Part shown: in pieces, positions 5,840 through 7,004 of the stretch | How positions within the stretch are numbered: position 1 is the first letter of the stretch | Layout: every line of letters starts with the position of its first letter | Translations under genes and position numbers: made by a program | Source: Actinomycetota bacterium | GTDB taxonomy: Bacteria; Actinomycetota; Actinomycetes; Nanopelagicales; Nanopelagicaceae | Direction: 5' to 3' | Length of the DNA: 7,004 bases | Assembly (NCBI GenBank): GCA_947480465.1 | Contig: CANKCT010000045.1 | Location: forward strand, 1 to 7,004 | The notes under the pieces: model-generated | What the model saw: only the letters and a program-made list of their open reading frames with translations | The model's database searches: none | Told to the model about the DNA's origin: nothing

Positions 5840-6979
5840 TTATTTCAGGCAGGTTGTAGGAATCTCGGTGAGCGCTCCATGTTCATCACTCACCTGCTGT
5901 TTCGTTATCCAATCGTAATCAACTATTTTGCCCAAACCTATTGAAGTTTGTAACGGTTTCATTTTTCCATTAACAATGACGGGTTGCTCTAGACCGTCGT
6001 CCATGGGATGTACGCCTGTACCCGGAATTCCCCATTCGATTGGGACATCTTTAAAGCCGAGGATCGGCAGGAGCCGTGAATGCAAATGTGGAAACATGTG
6101 TGGTGAAACTTTTACACCAGCAAGTTTTGCTTGAGCCAGAGACTTACGAAGTCCGGTGACTCCACCATTAGTAGTCGCATCTACGCGAATAACATCAACG
6201 GCATTCGCAGTAAGAAGAGCTTCTGGATGGTAAGCGCCACCTTGTTCATCACCCATTGCAATAGGAGTTTGTGAACCACGTCTTACACGTGCAACCATTT
6301 CAGCATCACCTGGCGGTACAACATCTTCGATCCAACCTAATTTTAGATCTCTAACTTTGTTTTCAAATTCAAGTACAGCTTCACTTGTCCGCAAAACCAT
6401 ATTGATATCAAAACCAATCCAGTCGTTCGGAGCTACTTCGCGTGCAGCTCGCAAACGAGTTTCAGAAAATTCTAGATCAGGAGAAATAGGAATTTTAAAA
6501 CGATTCCAACCTTTTTTCTGTAACTCAACAATCTGCTCTGCAAGTTCTTCAGCAGGCATAGTTGGCGGATATCCCACAATTGCGGTAGCAGGTAGTTCAG
6601 ATAACTCTCCACCCAATATCTCTTGAAAAGATTTCTTGGAATATCTAGCAAGTGCATCCCAGCAGGCGATATCGACTAATGAAAGAGCTCTCATTCCAAT
6701 TCCACCAGCGTGTACCGCGTGATTAGTCCATAATGCACCGTAAAAAACCTGTTGTGGGTCATCTATCTCTCGGCCAACATAGCAAGGCGCTATGGAACGG
6801 TGAACTATCGATGCGACCGGGCCATCTCGAGTTAATCCATAAGCAAAACCAGCCGTGCCGTCTTCTAAATCGACACGGACTAAAGCAAACTCTCGATGAT
6901 CCATTATCCAATTGCCGTAGATAATTGGCACAGGAAGAATATGGTTAATAGTTGCTACACGTACTTTAGTAATCTTCAT
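5840..6979 (-). CDS. Enolase superfamily protein, mandelate racemase subgroup (probable sugar-acid dehydratase)
   Basis: This 379-residue protein has the two-part enolase-superfamily build: an N-terminal capping domain (about 1-125) with a specificity loop near 45-55, then a beta/alpha barrel. Catalytic positions match mandelate racemase in order and almost exactly in spacing. K162 corresponds to K166. D191 (F-D-I-N), E218 (W-I-E-D) and E245 (G-D-E) are the Mg2+ ligands. D267 (R-V-D) and H294 (S-P-H) form the Asp-His dyad, 27 residues apart as in the model enzyme, and E315 (I-E-W) corresponds to E317. The first Lys of the K-x-K motif is Arg here (R160-F-K162). The subgroup mostly dehydrates aldonic or aldaric acids to 2-keto-3-deoxy acids in the cytoplasm, which fits a cluster with lactonases and a dehydrogenase. 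The start is ATG at 6979 with only a weak ribosome binding site, so coupling to an upstream gene is possible. The substrate is not assignable. Confidence 0.9.
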   Translation of the reverse strand: MKITKVRVATINHILPVPIIYGNWIMDHREFALVRVDLEDGTAGFAYGLTRDGPVASIVHRSIAPCYVGREIDDPQQVFYGALWTNHAVHAGGIGMRALSLVDIACWDALARYSKKSFQEILGGELSELPATAIVGYPPTMPAEELAEQIVELQKKGWNRFKIPISPDLEFSETRLRAAREVAPNDWIGFDINMVLRTSEAVLEFENKVRDLKLGWIEDVVPPGDAEMVARVRRGSQTPIAMGDEQGGAYHPEALLTANAVDVIRVDATTNGGVTGLRKSLAQAKLAGVKVSPHMFPHLHSRLLPILGFKDVPIEWGIPGTGVHPMDDGLEQPVIVNGKMKPLQTSIGLGKIVDYDWITKQQVSDEHGALTEIPTTCLK

Positions 6980-7004
6980 TATTTATGCAATCAAGTATCC
7001 GTCG

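Noticed and set aside
5828..5841. Small hairpin AAACT-TCGG-AGTTT overlapping the dehydratase stop, considered as a terminator
   Set aside because: The stem is only 5 bp and AT-rich, and no U-run follows on the minus strand, so termination here is not supported. The dehydratase and transporter genes may share a transcript.
6472..6657. 61-codon minus-strand frame within the dehydratase gene
   Set aside because: It overlaps the dehydratase coding sequence in another frame and shows no recognisable features, while the dehydratase frame keeps all catalytic residues.
6983..7003. Possible C-terminal end of an upstream minus-strand gene (D-G-Y-L-I-A then TAA at 6985-6983), 3 nt before the dehydratase start
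   Set aside because: Only six codons are visible and the other two frames are equally possible (one stops at 6993-6991). A tight upstream gene is plausible given the weak ribosome binding site of the dehydratase, but it cannot be supported from this window.

Overview
The window is one gene cluster with all seven complete genes and one partial gene on the minus strand, so it is transcribed from high to low coordinates. It looks like a sugar uptake and catabolism operon of a bacterium. GC content is moderate to low (low to mid 40s % by eye, not counted) and gaps between genes are short (2 to 138 nt). The secreted binding protein's signal peptide has the alanine-rich A-N-A|A cleavage style, and start codons include GTG and TTG. 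From memory this fits a streamlined aquatic actinobacterium (acI / Nanopelagicales type). That placement is an inference of moderate to low confidence.

Layout in transcription order: (1) 6979-5840, a mandelate racemase-type enolase superfamily protein, probably a sugar-acid dehydratase. (2) 5839-5702, a 138-nt regulatory gap with a candidate promoter overlapped by a 28-bp imperfect palindrome with a central CG, of the kind bound by LacI-family regulators. (3) 5701-4589, a secreted XylF-like sugar-binding protein. (4) 4588-4502, an 87-nt gap with a strong 15-bp stem-loop. (5) 4501-3749, a single-domain sugar ABC ATPase. (6) 3709-2534, a XylH-like permease. (7) 2531-1746, a short-chain dehydrogenase. 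(8) 1727-1176, a cupin of the D-lyxose ketol-isomerase family, with a TTG start. (9) 1136-294, an SMP-30/gluconolactonase family protein, with a GTG start. (10) 272-1, the first 90 codons of a second, different SMP-30/gluconolactonase family protein that runs off the left edge.

Proposed joint role: the binding protein, ATPase and permease import a pentose-like or related monosaccharide. The dehydrogenase could oxidise it to a lactone, the SMP-30 proteins could open the lactone to the aldonic acid, and the enolase-family dehydratase could convert that acid to a 2-keto-3-deoxy acid. This would be a non-phosphorylating oxidative route of the Weimberg/Dahms/De Ley-Doudoroff type. The lyxose-isomerase-like cupin does not fit that linear route. 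It suggests either a second entry (aldose to ketose) or a different substrate for the whole cluster. No sugar kinase, aldolase, semialdehyde dehydrogenase or regulator gene lies inside the window. No tRNA, rRNA, CRISPR array or mobile element was seen.
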